From a bacterium (GTDB lineage: Bacteria; Gemmatimonadota; Gemmatimonadetes; Gemmatimonadales; Gemmatimonadaceae), in assembly GCA_027484025.1 (NCBI GenBank), contig JAIXTI010000081.1, positions 124,001 to 188,000 on the forward strand: a stretch of DNA of 64,000 nucleotides. The letters are read 5' to 3'. Positions within the stretch are counted from its first letter, which is position 1, and each line of letters starts with the position of its first letter. Shown piece by piece: positions 1-9,143 of the stretch. Below the pieces are notes generated by a model that was not told where the DNA came from, did not search any database, and was given only the letters and a program-made list of their open reading frames with translations. The translations under genes were made by a program, and so were the position numbers.

Positions 1-2222
1 GCCTGCAACCCCGCAATGCCCAGACGCAGCGTCCGCTCGACTTCCGCACTCGGCACACCCAGCAGCCCCGCCTTCTGCTTGTCCACCACAAGACGCAGGT
101 CAGAACGACGCAGGCGCACCGGGTTGTTCACATACTGCGTGCCGTCGGTGCTCTTGAGTACCTGCTCGAACTTGGACGCAATCTGCTGCAACGTATCGAG
201 GTTGGGCCCTTCCACACGCATCGCGATCGGCGCATCGATGGGGGGACCGTTCTCGAACTCCTTCAGCTCGATGCGCGCACCCGGATATACTGCCAACTTC
301 TCACGCAGCGAGTCGAGAACGATGGGCGTGGCCTCGTTGTCGTACGACTTGAGCAGTACGAGCAACTGCGCGCGATTGGGCGCTTCGGCACGCTGAAAGA
401 CGTTGTAGTACACGTCGGGATTATCCTTGCCCACATTGGCAAAGATGCCACGAGTCTCGGGATGCCCGCCGATAATCGCTTCGGCGTACTGCACGGCACG
501 ATCGGTCTCCTGCAGCGACGTGCCTTCGGGCGTGGTGATGTCCACGTGATACTGCGGCGTCCCGGCCTTGGGGAAGAGTGAGAAGCCCACCACCGGCACC
601 AGCGAAAACGCACCCACCACCAGTGCGAACGATGCCACGAGCGTCGCGCGCGGATACGCCATGGCCCGCTTGAGCAACGGCGCGTACGTGCGATGAATGC
701 CACCGTCGAGCCAGCGCAGCACGGCATTGCCGTCAGCATGTTCCTCGCGCGGCATGAGCCGGCTGGCGAGCCACGGAATGATGGTAAGCGACACGAACAG
801 CGAGGCCAGTACCGCGTAGACCACGGCAATGGGCAGCGAGCGGATGTACTTGCCGGCAAGACCAGGGAGGAACAGCAACGGCAGGAACGCGAAGATGAGC
901 GTGCCGGTAGCCCCCAATACGGCCACACCGATCTGCTTGGTGGCTTCGATCGCTGCCTGTGTACGCGTGTATCCGTCACGCAGGAAGCGTGCAATGTTCT
1001 CCACGACCACGATGGAATCGTCCACGAGCAAACCCAGTGCGATCACGAAGCCCACGATCGACAGCTGGTTGATGGAATACCCCGTGGCGTACAGCAGCAT
1101 CACGGCAATGGCCAGCGACGTGGGGATCGAGATCATCACGATGATCGACGCGCGCGTCCCCAGCGGCAGCAGCGTGATGAGCACGAGCGCAATGGCGATC
1201 AGGAAATCCCAGCCCAGACGCGACAGACGCTCGTCGACATTGCTCGACTGATCGAAGCCGCGCGCCAACGTCACGCCCTTGGGGAGCGTACCCTCGAGAT
1301 CGTCGAGCGCTTCCCACACGCGCGCCTTCACCGCCGAGATGTTGTTCCCCTTCTGCACGGCGACGGTAATCCACATCGCGCGCTGTCCGTTCCAGCGACC
1401 CATGTGCACGGGGTCGCCATCGGCCCACTGCACCGTGGCTACATCGGCGACGCGTACCGTGGCGCCATTGGCACCGGCGAGGACGGTGCGCTCGACATCG
1501 GCCGCGGTCTTGTAGCGACCGGTCGTCGCGATGTTGTAGCGGCGCGTGCCGACATCCACCGAGCCGCCGGGAATTTGCAGGTTGTCGCTGCCGAGTGCAT
1601 TCAGCACCTGGCCGGGCGTGATCCCCAACCGCGACAGGCGTCCCAGGTCGAGCGTCACCTGCATTTCACGTGGCGGTGCGGCCCACCGTTCGGCCTTCTT
1701 CACACCGGCCACGCGCTCCAGCGCGTCTTCGATGCGTTTGGCGATGTCATCGACCTGCTGGTACGGCGCGCTCGGTGCCACGAGCGCCACCTGAAACACA
1801 CTCAGGTCGGAGTTCTCGTTCCGCTTCACCTCGAGACGCTGCAGCGACGCGGGCAGCTCCGGACGCAGGGCGTTCACCTCACGAATGACCTGATCGTACT
1901 TCCGCTCGGCGTCCGCATTGGCCTCGAACTCCACCTTGATGACCGAGAGGCCATCACTGCTGGTGCTTTCGAGTTTCTTGACCTCCTCGAGAGACTTGAG
2001 CTGCTTTTCGATGGGCTCTGTGACCAACTGCTCCATGTCTTCCGGACTCGCGCCAGGATACACGGCAACCGTCGTGAAGATCGGGACCGGAAAATCGGGA
2101 TCCTCGGCGCGCGCGATGTTCATCCAGCTCACGCCGCCCAACGCGGCGAACATGAGGAAGACGAGCACGGTGAACTGCCACCGGCGAACGGAGAACTCGG
2201 TGAGCTTGCTGAGGAAGTTCAC
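1..2222 (-). CDS. RND efflux transporter permease (AcrB/HAE1-like), C-terminal part runs off the window
   Basis: Reverse-strand translation from GTG at 2222 reads VNFLSKLTEFSVRRWQFTVLVFLMFAALGGVSWMNIARAEDPDFPVPIFTTVAVYPGASPEDMEQLVTEPIE..., with VDDSIVVVENIARFL and other RND motifs; open to position 1. GTGA overlap with the adaptor gene stop. Confidence 0.92.
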   Translation of the reverse strand, partial: MNFLSKLTEFSVRRWQFTVLVFLMFAALGGVSWMNIARAEDPDFPVPIFTTVAVYPGASPEDMEQLVTEPIEKQLKSLEEVKKLESTSSDGLSVIKVEFEANADAERKYDQVIREVNALRPELPASLQRLEVKRNENSDLSVFQVALVAPSAPYQQVDDIAKRIEDALERVAGVKKAERWAAPPREMQVTLDLGRLSRLGITPGQVLNALGSDNLQIPGGSVDVGTRRYNIATTGRYKTAADVERTVLAGANGATVRVADVATVQWADGDPVHMGRWNGQRAMWITVAVQKGNNISAVKARVWEALDDLEGTLPKGVTLARGFDQSSNVDERLSRLGWDFLIAIALVLITLLPLGTRASIIVMISIPTSLAIAVMLLYATGYSINQLSIVGFVIALGLLVDDSIVVVENIARFLRDGYTRTQAAIEATKQIGVAVLGATGTLIFAFLPLLFLPGLAGKYIRSLPIAVVYAVLASLFVSLTIIPWLASRLMPREEHADGNAVLRWLDGGIHRTYAPLLKRAMAYPRATLVASFALVVGAFSLVPVVGFSLFPKAGTPQYHVDITTPEGTSLQETDRAVQYAEAIIGGHPETRGIFANVGKDNPDVYYNVFQRAEAPNRAQLLVLLKSYDNEATPIVLDSLREKLAVYPGARIELKEFENGPPIDAPIAMRVEGPNLDTLQQIASKFEQVLKSTDGTQYVNNPVRLRRSDLRLVVDKQKAGLLGVPSAEVERTLRLGIAGLQ

Positions 2223-3388
2223 GGCGTGTGTCCTCCGGTGCGCGCTGCGAGCGTCGGCGTCGCCGTAATGGTGCGCGAGGGCACCATGCTGTCGAGCGTA
2301 GCGGTAGTGATGATGCGAATGGGCGCGCCCGGCGTGACATACGCGGCACCGCGCGTAATGACACGCGCGTTCACCGGCAGCCCGCTGATGGCCGCGCGAT
2401 CGCCTTCAATGCCCGTCACGCGAATCCTTTGCGGCGCTGCCGTCAACGAGGCGGTGGGCGTGCTCCCACTTTGCACCGTGTAGACCGTCGCGGAATCACG
2501 ATCGGCTTCGAGCAGCGCATCCACCGGCAGGAGCGCCGTACGCTGCTTTCCGCGGGTAGTTACCGACATCTGCCCAACCAGACCACTGGGGAGCGCGTCG
2601 GCGTTCTGCACGGCCACTTCGACCGCGTAGGTACCCGTGCGCGGATCGGCGGAGCGGCCCACGAGCACCACCTTCCCCGCGAAGCTCTTGCCCGGAAGCG
2701 CGTCGAAGCGCACCATCGCGGGGTCGCCCACGTTCACCCGCAGGGCGTCGCGATCTGGAAGTCCGGCGCGCAGCACACGCCCGCGGCGCGAACCGCCGAG
2801 CATCAGCACCGGCGTACCGGGCGCGACGTTGCTGCCGGGCGTCACGAGCCGCTGCAGCACGATGCCCGCTTCCGGTGCGGTGATGATGGCGTACTCGCGG
2901 TTCACGCGCGCACTCGCGAGATCGGCGCGCGCCGCGTCCAGCGCCGACATCGCGTCCTGTGCCTGCGCGAGCGTGGCGACGCTGTCGGCCGCAAGGCGCT
3001 GTACGCGCTGCTGATCGCGCTGCGCTTTATCGACGGCAACCTGTGCCTTGTTCACCGCCGCGTCGATCTCACGCAGGTCGAGCATGGCAAGGACTTGGCC
3101 GCGCTGCACCGTCGCACCTTCATCGACGAGGACGCGGGTGGCGATCCCGCCAATCTTGAAGCCGAGCGGAATCTCGTCGCGCGAACCGAAGCTGCCGGTG
3201 GCGGTCACGAGCGCGGTGGAGTCACTGGTGGTGGCGTCCGCAACGGTAACGGGAACCGGAGTTACGCGGATCTCGGGCACGGGGGCATCGCTGCACGCCG
3301 CGATCAGGGGAAGCGCAACGGCCGAGAGATAGACAGTGGGGCGCATGAGCGGATGACGGTGAGCGGCGGAATGTGTGGGGGAAGTCAT
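2219..3388 (-). CDS. RND efflux periplasmic adaptor subunit (HlyD/MFP family)
   Basis: 389 aa with lipoprotein-like leader (LIAACSD), GFKIGGIATRVLVDEGATVQRGQVLAMLD biotinyl-lipoyl-like segment and coiled-coil; between TolC and permease genes. Confidence 0.92.
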   Translation of the reverse strand: MTSPTHSAAHRHPLMRPTVYLSAVALPLIAACSDAPVPEIRVTPVPVTVADATTSDSTALVTATGSFGSRDEIPLGFKIGGIATRVLVDEGATVQRGQVLAMLDLREIDAAVNKAQVAVDKAQRDQQRVQRLAADSVATLAQAQDAMSALDAARADLASARVNREYAIITAPEAGIVLQRLVTPGSNVAPGTPVLMLGGSRRGRVLRAGLPDRDALRVNVGDPAMVRFDALPGKSFAGKVVLVGRSADPRTGTYAVEVAVQNADALPSGLVGQMSVTTRGKQRTALLPVDALLEADRDSATVYTVQSGSTPTASLTAAPQRIRVTGIEGDRAAISGLPVNARVITRGAAYVTPGAPIRIITTATLDSMVPSRTITATPTLAARTGGHTP

Positions 3389-3416
3389 GGGGCGCGTCCT
3401 CGGGAGGGAGAGCGAG

Positions 3417-4832
3417 TTAGTTGGGCAGCGAGCGGAGGGCGGCGGCGCGCTCGAGGTCGACGACGCGCGTGGCGAAACTGAAGCGGGTGATCACCTGATT
3501 GAGTGCGGCGCCTGTGAAGGCGGAGCGTGCGCTCAGGAATTCGATTTGCGTGGCGAGTCCTTCGGCATAGCGGCGTTGGACGAGGGAAAAGGCGCGCTGC
3601 GCCGAGGCAAAGCGGTCGTCGGCCGTGACGAGATTGCTGCGCGCAGCCTGCACGGCATCCCAGGCGTTGAGCACATCGCGGCGCACGGCGCGTTCGGCTT
3701 CGCGGCGACGGAACTCGGCTTCGGTGCGCGACGCCCGCGCCTGTTCGCGGCGGGCGGCGTCCTGCGTGCCGTTGAAGAGATTCCAGCCGAGCACCAGCGA
3801 CGCGAGCCCCACGTCGTTGTCGCGATTGAAGCGGTACGCGTCGCCCTGGACGCCGTAGCTGGCGCCCAACGACAGGTTGGGGAGAAAGGCCGACGTGGCG
3901 ACGCGCTCCTGCGCGCGGGCGATATCAATGAGGCTGCCGGTTTGCGCGAGCTCTTCGCGACGCTGCAGCGCCCGCGCGAGGAGAGTTTCGCGATCGAGCG
4001 TGGCGAGATCGGTGAGCGTGCTGTCGCTCACGAGCGTGACGGCGGCATCGTCTGGCGCATTGCGCAACAGATTGAAGCCGCGGCGCGCACTCTCGCGCTG
4101 GCGGCGTGTTTCTTCGAGCTGCTGCAACAACTCGCTGCGTTCCGCACGCGCGCGCAGCAGCACGTCGGGCGTGGCCTGCCCATTCTGAATGAGGCGCTCA
4201 CTCACGCGGACGTTTTCGTCGAGCACGGGGAGCGTGGCTTCGAGTGTTTCGACGGCGCGTACGGTGGTCGCGTAGCCGAGCCACGCTTGCTGCACGTCCG
4301 CCGCGAGTTGGCGCATGGCGGCGTGTCGACCGCTGCCCACCAGGTCACGTTGCGCGCGCGCTGCCGCACGGGCGCCAAAGAGCGCGTCGTTGAAGAGCGG
4401 CATGCTCAGCTCCAGCTTCGTTTCCTGCCGGAAGGGAAGCGTGGCGGCGATGTTGGTGGGAAACCGCTCCTGCCCGATGAGCTGGTTGAGCGCGGCGTAG
4501 GCCGGATTGATGAAGTCGCCGATGTTCACGACGCCGCTGAACTCCGAGTAGCGGGCGTTGACGCCAACCGACGGCAGAAAGCGGCCATTGGCTTCGCGGA
4601 CGCTCTGTGTGGCTCGGCGAAGTGCGGCGTTCTGCTGCGCGATCGCGAGGTTGGCGTTGAGCGCCTCGTTCACGTAGCCGTCGAGCAGCGCGCGCGCCGT
4701 GACGCTGTCTCGAGCGGCGCTCTGCGCGTGCACCGAGGTGGCCATCATGAGGACGAGCGTCAGGGCCACGATGACGGCCAGCGTGAGGGCGCTCTTCAGT
4801 GGCCGGCAGAACAACGATTTAGTGTTGAACAT
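3417..4832 (-). CDS. TolC family outer membrane efflux protein
   Basis: 471 aa with signal peptide (MATSVHAQS), repeated outer membrane efflux protein halves (ALRRATQSVREANGRFLPSVGVNARYSEF; LPNLSLGASYG), same strand as the RND genes. Confidence 0.9.
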   Translation of the reverse strand: MFNTKSLFCRPLKSALTLAVIVALTLVLMMATSVHAQSAARDSVTARALLDGYVNEALNANLAIAQQNAALRRATQSVREANGRFLPSVGVNARYSEFSGVVNIGDFINPAYAALNQLIGQERFPTNIAATLPFRQETKLELSMPLFNDALFGARAAARAQRDLVGSGRHAAMRQLAADVQQAWLGYATTVRAVETLEATLPVLDENVRVSERLIQNGQATPDVLLRARAERSELLQQLEETRRQRESARRGFNLLRNAPDDAAVTLVSDSTLTDLATLDRETLLARALQRREELAQTGSLIDIARAQERVATSAFLPNLSLGASYGVQGDAYRFNRDNDVGLASLVLGWNLFNGTQDAARREQARASRTEAEFRRREAERAVRRDVLNAWDAVQAARSNLVTADDRFASAQRAFSLVQRRYAEGLATQIEFLSARSAFTGAALNQVITRFSFATRVVDLERAAALRSLPN

Positions 4833-4839
4833 CGCTTAT

Positions 4840-4860
4840 TGGAATAACGCCGTTAAGTGA
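4840..4860. promoter_or_regulatory. Candidate TetR operator upstream of the tolC-adaptor-permease operon
   Basis: TGGAATAACGCCGTTAAGTGA, core palindrome TAACGcCGTTA, 8 bp upstream of the TolC start; shares the reverse-complement string TCACTTAACG with the site at 5590. Confidence 0.45.
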
Positions 4861-4866
4861 GTGGGC

Positions 4867-4901
4867 CTGAAGAAGGGCGCCGAGGCGCCCTGGGTCTTCA
4901 G
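4867..4901. repeat. Inverted repeat / strong hairpin between tetR and tolC
   Basis: CTGAAGA-AGGGCGCC-GA-GGCGCCCT-GGG-TCTTCAG: perfect 8 bp inner and 7 bp outer arms with a 3 nt bulge; no T-tract on either strand. Confidence 0.6.
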
Positions 4902-4917
4902 ACCTGACGGATGCGGG

Positions 4918-5571
4918 TCAGGCCGGGTTTCGTACCGACCCGCGGATCATGCTGTCGCACAGGGTGCGAACGGCCTGTCGCGGATCGCGGAAGGTGATGT
5001 GCGGATCGTCGCAGTGGGTAAACCAGAGGGAGACGATTCCGTGAATGCCCCCCCAGAACATCTGCGCCATTTCGACCGCATCGGTGAGTTCGGGGCGATA
5101 CAGCTGCTTGTCGATCCCTTCCTGCACCGTCTGGAAGAGGAACTGGTAGGCGTCTTCGTCCGGCATCGGAACCATGTTTCCGGAGGCATCAATCAGCTGC
5201 TGCTGGTATGATGTCATGAACATGAATCGATACTGGCTCGGATTATCGAGCGCGAAGTCGGCGTATGCCATACCCATTCGCCGCAGACGTTCGACCGGAT
5301 CTTCGATCCGCCCGATCTTGAACATCGCCTGTCCGAGCGCCGTGAAGTCGGCGAGACAGAGCTCCACGATCAGGGCGTCCTTGTCCCGAAAGTGGTGATA
5401 AATGGCCGTAGGCGTGTAGCCGATCTTGGCGGCAATGGCCCGCATCGTCGTTGCCTCGACCCCCTCGGCCACGAACAGCTCCCGCGCCGCGTCCAGGATA
5501 GCCTGGCGCGTTTCGGCCTTTTGCCGTTCCCGGCGGGCCAACGAAGCGGAGCGAATGGCAGAGGTAGTCAC
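4918..5571 (-). CDS. TetR/AcrR family transcriptional regulator
   Basis: 217 aa; N-terminal HTH RQAILDAARELFVAEGVEATTMRAIAAKIGYTPTAIYHHFRDKDALI. Confidence 0.94.
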   Translation of the reverse strand: MTTSAIRSASLARRERQKAETRQAILDAARELFVAEGVEATTMRAIAAKIGYTPTAIYHHFRDKDALIVELCLADFTALGQAMFKIGRIEDPVERLRRMGMAYADFALDNPSQYRFMFMTSYQQQLIDASGNMVPMPDEDAYQFLFQTVQEGIDKQLYRPELTDAVEMAQMFWGGIHGIVSLWFTHCDDPHITFRDPRQAVRTLCDSMIRGSVRNPA

Positions 5572-5589
5572 ACAGGGACAATACGAAGT

Positions 5590-5610
5590 TCACTTAACGC
5601 TGTCAAGTGA
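5590..5610. promoter_or_regulatory. Candidate TetR auto-operator
   Basis: TCACTTAACGcTGTCAAGTGA, half-sites match 8/10, between the tetR start (5571) and the 3' end of the upstream gene. Confidence 0.5.
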
Positions 5611-6916
5611 TTGACGAATCGGCGCCCTTCTCCATCCGCGCATTCCGCGTCCCCAGCCAGAACGCCACCCCCAGCCACACCAGGCTCATGGGCGCCGCGA
5701 ACAGCGCAATGCTGCTCACCGCCATGCCGGCCGCCGAGAGCCCCGCGTACGACCACGCACCAATCTGATCGCCGCCGCGGTACACGAACGTGTCGATGAA
5801 ATTCTTGGCTTTGTACTTGTCTTCCGGGGGCACCACCGTGAACAGCACCTCGCGCGCCGGCTTGCCGAACGCGTACTCGCCGGCACGGCGCATCACCTGA
5901 AAGACCACGAACACCGCCAGCGTCTCCCACGTGCCGAGTGCCGTGAAGCCCACCACGCTCAGAATGGGCATGATGGCCAGCGTCGCCCCGACGCCCACCC
6001 ACTTGAGCACGCGCCCCGTGACGAACAGCTGCGCCAGAATCGTGAGCCCCTGCACCACCGTGTCCACGCTCGCCAAAAACGCGGTCCGCGCTTCACGATC
6101 GGTATAGCGCGCCCCGACGATCTCCGCCTGCTGGAAGTAGAGAATGGTGGAGCCGATGGTGAAGAGCAGCATGTACGCGCAAATGCCCAGCAGATACGGA
6201 CTCGTGAGCACGTGCGTAATGCCCGACAGCGACGACCCGCCCACACTTTCTTCGGCCGCATCACGCTTGCGCGTTTCCGCGCGGAAGCTGGGCGGGAACC
6301 GCTTTACCGCCTGCACCGCGCACTCGAGCAACGCCACGCTCATGACCATGAGCACCGGCGTGCCCACCGTCTGCGCCAAGCGCGATGTGAGAAACGCACC
6401 GACCAGCGCGCCGAGTGTGCCACCAACACTGATGAAGCCGAACAACCGCTTCCCCTGATCGGGGCGGAACGTATCGGCCATGAACCCCCAGAACACCGAG
6501 GGGATGAACAACGAATAGATGCTCGTGAGAATCCAGAACGCGGGCCCCAGAAACGGCTCCCACGCGGCGGGCCCATACTTGATGATCCCCGCGAAGATGA
6601 GCAGCAGCGCGATGAACACCCGGTAGACGATCGGGATGAACCGTCGCACCGGGAGCTTTGCGACAATCGCCGAATACACCGGGTTCATGAGCAGCGTCGT
6701 GATCAGCGTGCCCGTGAACAACCACGGCAACTTGTCGGTGCCGGCGGCGACCCCTGCCGCGTCACGCACCGCGCGCAGAATGAAATAGCTCGCCAGCGCG
6801 AAGAAGAAGTATGTGGCGGCCAGCAGTGTCGCGCGTTCTTCTCCCGCTTCGACCGTCCCCAACCGCGACATCAGACGTCGTAAAAAGACTGGCGTCGTGC
6901 CAGTCGATTCACTCAC
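5603..6916 (-). CDS. Multi-TM transporter, MFS / distant ATP-ADP-translocase-like
   Basis: 437 aa, about 12 TM segments; N-term ATYFFFALASYFILRAVRDAAG resembles the YFF-LLASYYLLRPVRD signature of MFS/NTT-like proteins of free-living bacteria. Confidence 0.75.
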   Translation of the reverse strand: MSESTGTTPVFLRRLMSRLGTVEAGEERATLLAATYFFFALASYFILRAVRDAAGVAAGTDKLPWLFTGTLITTLLMNPVYSAIVAKLPVRRFIPIVYRVFIALLLIFAGIIKYGPAAWEPFLGPAFWILTSIYSLFIPSVFWGFMADTFRPDQGKRLFGFISVGGTLGALVGAFLTSRLAQTVGTPVLMVMSVALLECAVQAVKRFPPSFRAETRKRDAAEESVGGSSLSGITHVLTSPYLLGICAYMLLFTIGSTILYFQQAEIVGARYTDREARTAFLASVDTVVQGLTILAQLFVTGRVLKWVGVGATLAIMPILSVVGFTALGTWETLAVFVVFQVMRRAGEYAFGKPAREVLFTVVPPEDKYKAKNFIDTFVYRGGDQIGAWSYAGLSAAGMAVSSIALFAAPMSLVWLGVAFWLGTRNARMEKGADSSIT

Positions 6917-7968
6917 TTGGTCCCGCCCTGCTGTGCATGCCAGGCGGCGAGCACTTCACGCTCACGCTCCGGCGACACGCCCGCGCGCAGCTTGGCCTGT
7001 TCTTCGGCCGGCCGTGCGTGATACCACGTGAGCGCATCGCGCACGGTGGTGGCCAGCGGACGGAACGTCAGCCCCGCCGCCAACGCCTTCTCGATGACGC
7101 TCGTGCAGAACGCCACCGTACTCGCCCCCGTGTAACTCCACACCGGCATATCGCCCCACGAGCGCAACTTGTTCGCCGTAAGAAACGGTTGCGGCACCCA
7201 CGTGAAGTGCGCATCGTTGGCGAAGCACGCCTTGATGCCATACAGCAACTCGCCTATGCCGCACGTGGTGCGCGGTCCGACGGCGTTGAACGCACCGCCC
7301 GTACCGTTTTCGCCAAGCCGCACCATCCACTCGGTGAGGTCGCGCACATCGATCCACTGCGCGGGATCATCGAGCGTACCGGGCGCGAGAATCTCGCCAC
7401 CACGCTCGATGCGCACCGGCCAGTACGTGAACCGGTCGGTGAGATCACCGGGTCCCACGATGAGTCCCGGGCGCACGATGGTCGCCTTCTCACCGAATGC
7501 CGCCTCGAGCAGCTGCTCACAGCGCGACTTCTTGGCACCGTAGCTCGCCGCCGCCGCGTCAGGCCCGTTGATCGGCGCCTGATCCATGCGCGGATGCGTC
7601 TCGTCGGGGAACGACCGCGTATAGTCCTTGTACACGCCGGTGCTCGACACGTACACGTACTGCGACACGTTTCCCTTGAGCACCGCCACGGCGTTCACGA
7701 TCCACTCGGGATTCGTGGTCGGCAAATCATACACGACATCCCACGTCCGTCCCTTGAGCGCGGCGTGCCCGTCGGGCACGTTGCGATCACCGATGAGCTG
7801 CTCGGCCTTCGGGAACAGCCCGGGCTTGGTCTTGCCGCGATTGAAAAGCGTGACGCTGTGCCCACGCTCGATCGCGTGCGTTACCAGATGTGGCCCGATG
7901 TAGCCGGTGCCACCAAGCACCAGAATCTTCTTGGGCGCGCCGTCGAGAATGTCGAGCATGGGCTCCAT
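6913..7968 (-). CDS. NAD-dependent epimerase/dehydratase (SDR), cytosolic
   Basis: 351 aa; ILVLGGTGYIGPHLVTHAIERGHSVTLFNRGKT Rossmann motif. Confidence 0.88.
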   Translation of the reverse strand: MEPMLDILDGAPKKILVLGGTGYIGPHLVTHAIERGHSVTLFNRGKTKPGLFPKAEQLIGDRNVPDGHAALKGRTWDVVYDLPTTNPEWIVNAVAVLKGNVSQYVYVSSTGVYKDYTRSFPDETHPRMDQAPINGPDAAAASYGAKKSRCEQLLEAAFGEKATIVRPGLIVGPGDLTDRFTYWPVRIERGGEILAPGTLDDPAQWIDVRDLTEWMVRLGENGTGGAFNAVGPRTTCGIGELLYGIKACFANDAHFTWVPQPFLTANKLRSWGDMPVWSYTGASTVAFCTSVIEKALAAGLTFRPLATTVRDALTWYHARPAEEQAKLRAGVSPEREREVLAAWHAQQGGTK

Positions 7969-7970
7969 GG

Positions 7971-9143
7971 TTAGCGTCCGGCCTTGGCGTGCCAGGCGGC
8001 CAGCACCGCCTTTTCCTTATCGGGCGCAAGTCCAGCGCGCGCCTTTTCCTGCTCGGCCGCAGGACGCGTCTTGTACCAGTCGAGCGTACTCTTCGCCGTG
8101 TCGGCCAACGGACGGAACGTCAGCCCTGCGGCGTAGGCCTTCTGACAGTTCACCGCAGCAAATCCCGCCGTACGCCCCGTCGAGGGAACCCACACCGGCA
8201 TGTCGCTCCACGGACGCACCTGATTCGCGGCCAGAAAATCTGCCGGCACCCACGTGAAGCGTGCATCGCTCGTGGTCACAGCTTTGATGCCGTACAGCAT
8301 CTCCGCGATGTTCGTCGGTGTCTTGGGACCGGTCGCGTTGAAGGTCCCGATCGTGTGGTTCTCGCCGCACCGCACGATCCACTCGGCAAGGTCGTGCACA
8401 TCGATGTACTGCACCGGATCGGTCGGCGTACCCGGCGCGAGAATTTCGCCACCCTTGTCGATGCGGACGGGCCAGTAGCTGAAGCGATCACTCAAGTCGC
8501 CCGGACCCACAATGAGACCAGGACGAACGATCGTCACCTTGTCTTCGCCGAACTGCGCCTTCGCCTCGATTTCACTACGCACCTTGTTCGGCCCGTAGAA
8601 CTGCGCGTTGCGATCGAACGGCGCATCGATGTTCGTCGGTGTGTGCAACGGGCCGTTCTCGTCCATGCCGACGATGGAATTGTCGCTGAACACCGAGATC
8701 GTCGACACGAAGAGGTACTGCCCCACACGCCCCTTGAGCGCTTCACCGGCACCGCGCACCCACATGGGATTCGTGGTGGGGTTGTCGATCACGACATCCC
8801 ACGTGCCCTTCTTGAGCGCGTCGTGACCGGTGGGTTCATTCCGGTCGCCAAGGAGCCGCGGCACGTTGGGAAACAGCCCCGAATTCGTCTTGCCGCGATT
8901 GAAGAGCGTGAGCTTGTGCTTGCGCGCCAGCGCGTACTCCACCTGTTGCGGCCCGATGAATCCGGTGCCACCCAAAATGAGAATGCGCAGCGGCTTGGGC
9001 TGCGCATCTCCGGTTTCCGGGCGATACACGAGCGGGCGCACACCGTCGGCGGTGAACGCCCCGGCAGCACCGGGAAGTCCGACGGTCATGGCGCCGCCGA
9101 TGACCGCCGAGGTCTTGAGGAAGGTGCGACGATCCAGCGTCAT
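7971..9143 (-). CDS. NAD-dependent epimerase/dehydratase (SDR) with Tat leader
   Basis: 390 aa; MTLDRRTFLKTSAVIGGAMTVGLPGAAGA Tat signal then ILILGGTGFIGPQQVEYALARKHKLTLFNRGKT; paralogous to the adjacent ORF. Confidence 0.88.
   Translation of the reverse strand: MTLDRRTFLKTSAVIGGAMTVGLPGAAGAFTADGVRPLVYRPETGDAQPKPLRILILGGTGFIGPQQVEYALARKHKLTLFNRGKTNSGLFPNVPRLLGDRNEPTGHDALKKGTWDVVIDNPTTNPMWVRGAGEALKGRVGQYLFVSTISVFSDNSIVGMDENGPLHTPTNIDAPFDRNAQFYGPNKVRSEIEAKAQFGEDKVTIVRPGLIVGPGDLSDRFSYWPVRIDKGGEILAPGTPTDPVQYIDVHDLAEWIVRCGENHTIGTFNATGPKTPTNIAEMLYGIKAVTTSDARFTWVPADFLAANQVRPWSDMPVWVPSTGRTAGFAAVNCQKAYAAGLTFRPLADTAKSTLDWYKTRPAAEQEKARAGLAPDKEKAVLAAWHAKAGR

Noticed and set aside
693-2483. 596 aa plus-strand ORF
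   Set aside because: Antisense to the RND permease, which has clear homology-type motifs on the minus strand.
4867-4901. Hairpin between tetR and tolC as a rho-independent terminator
   Set aside because: Strong stem but no T-tract on either strand; kept as an inverted repeat only.
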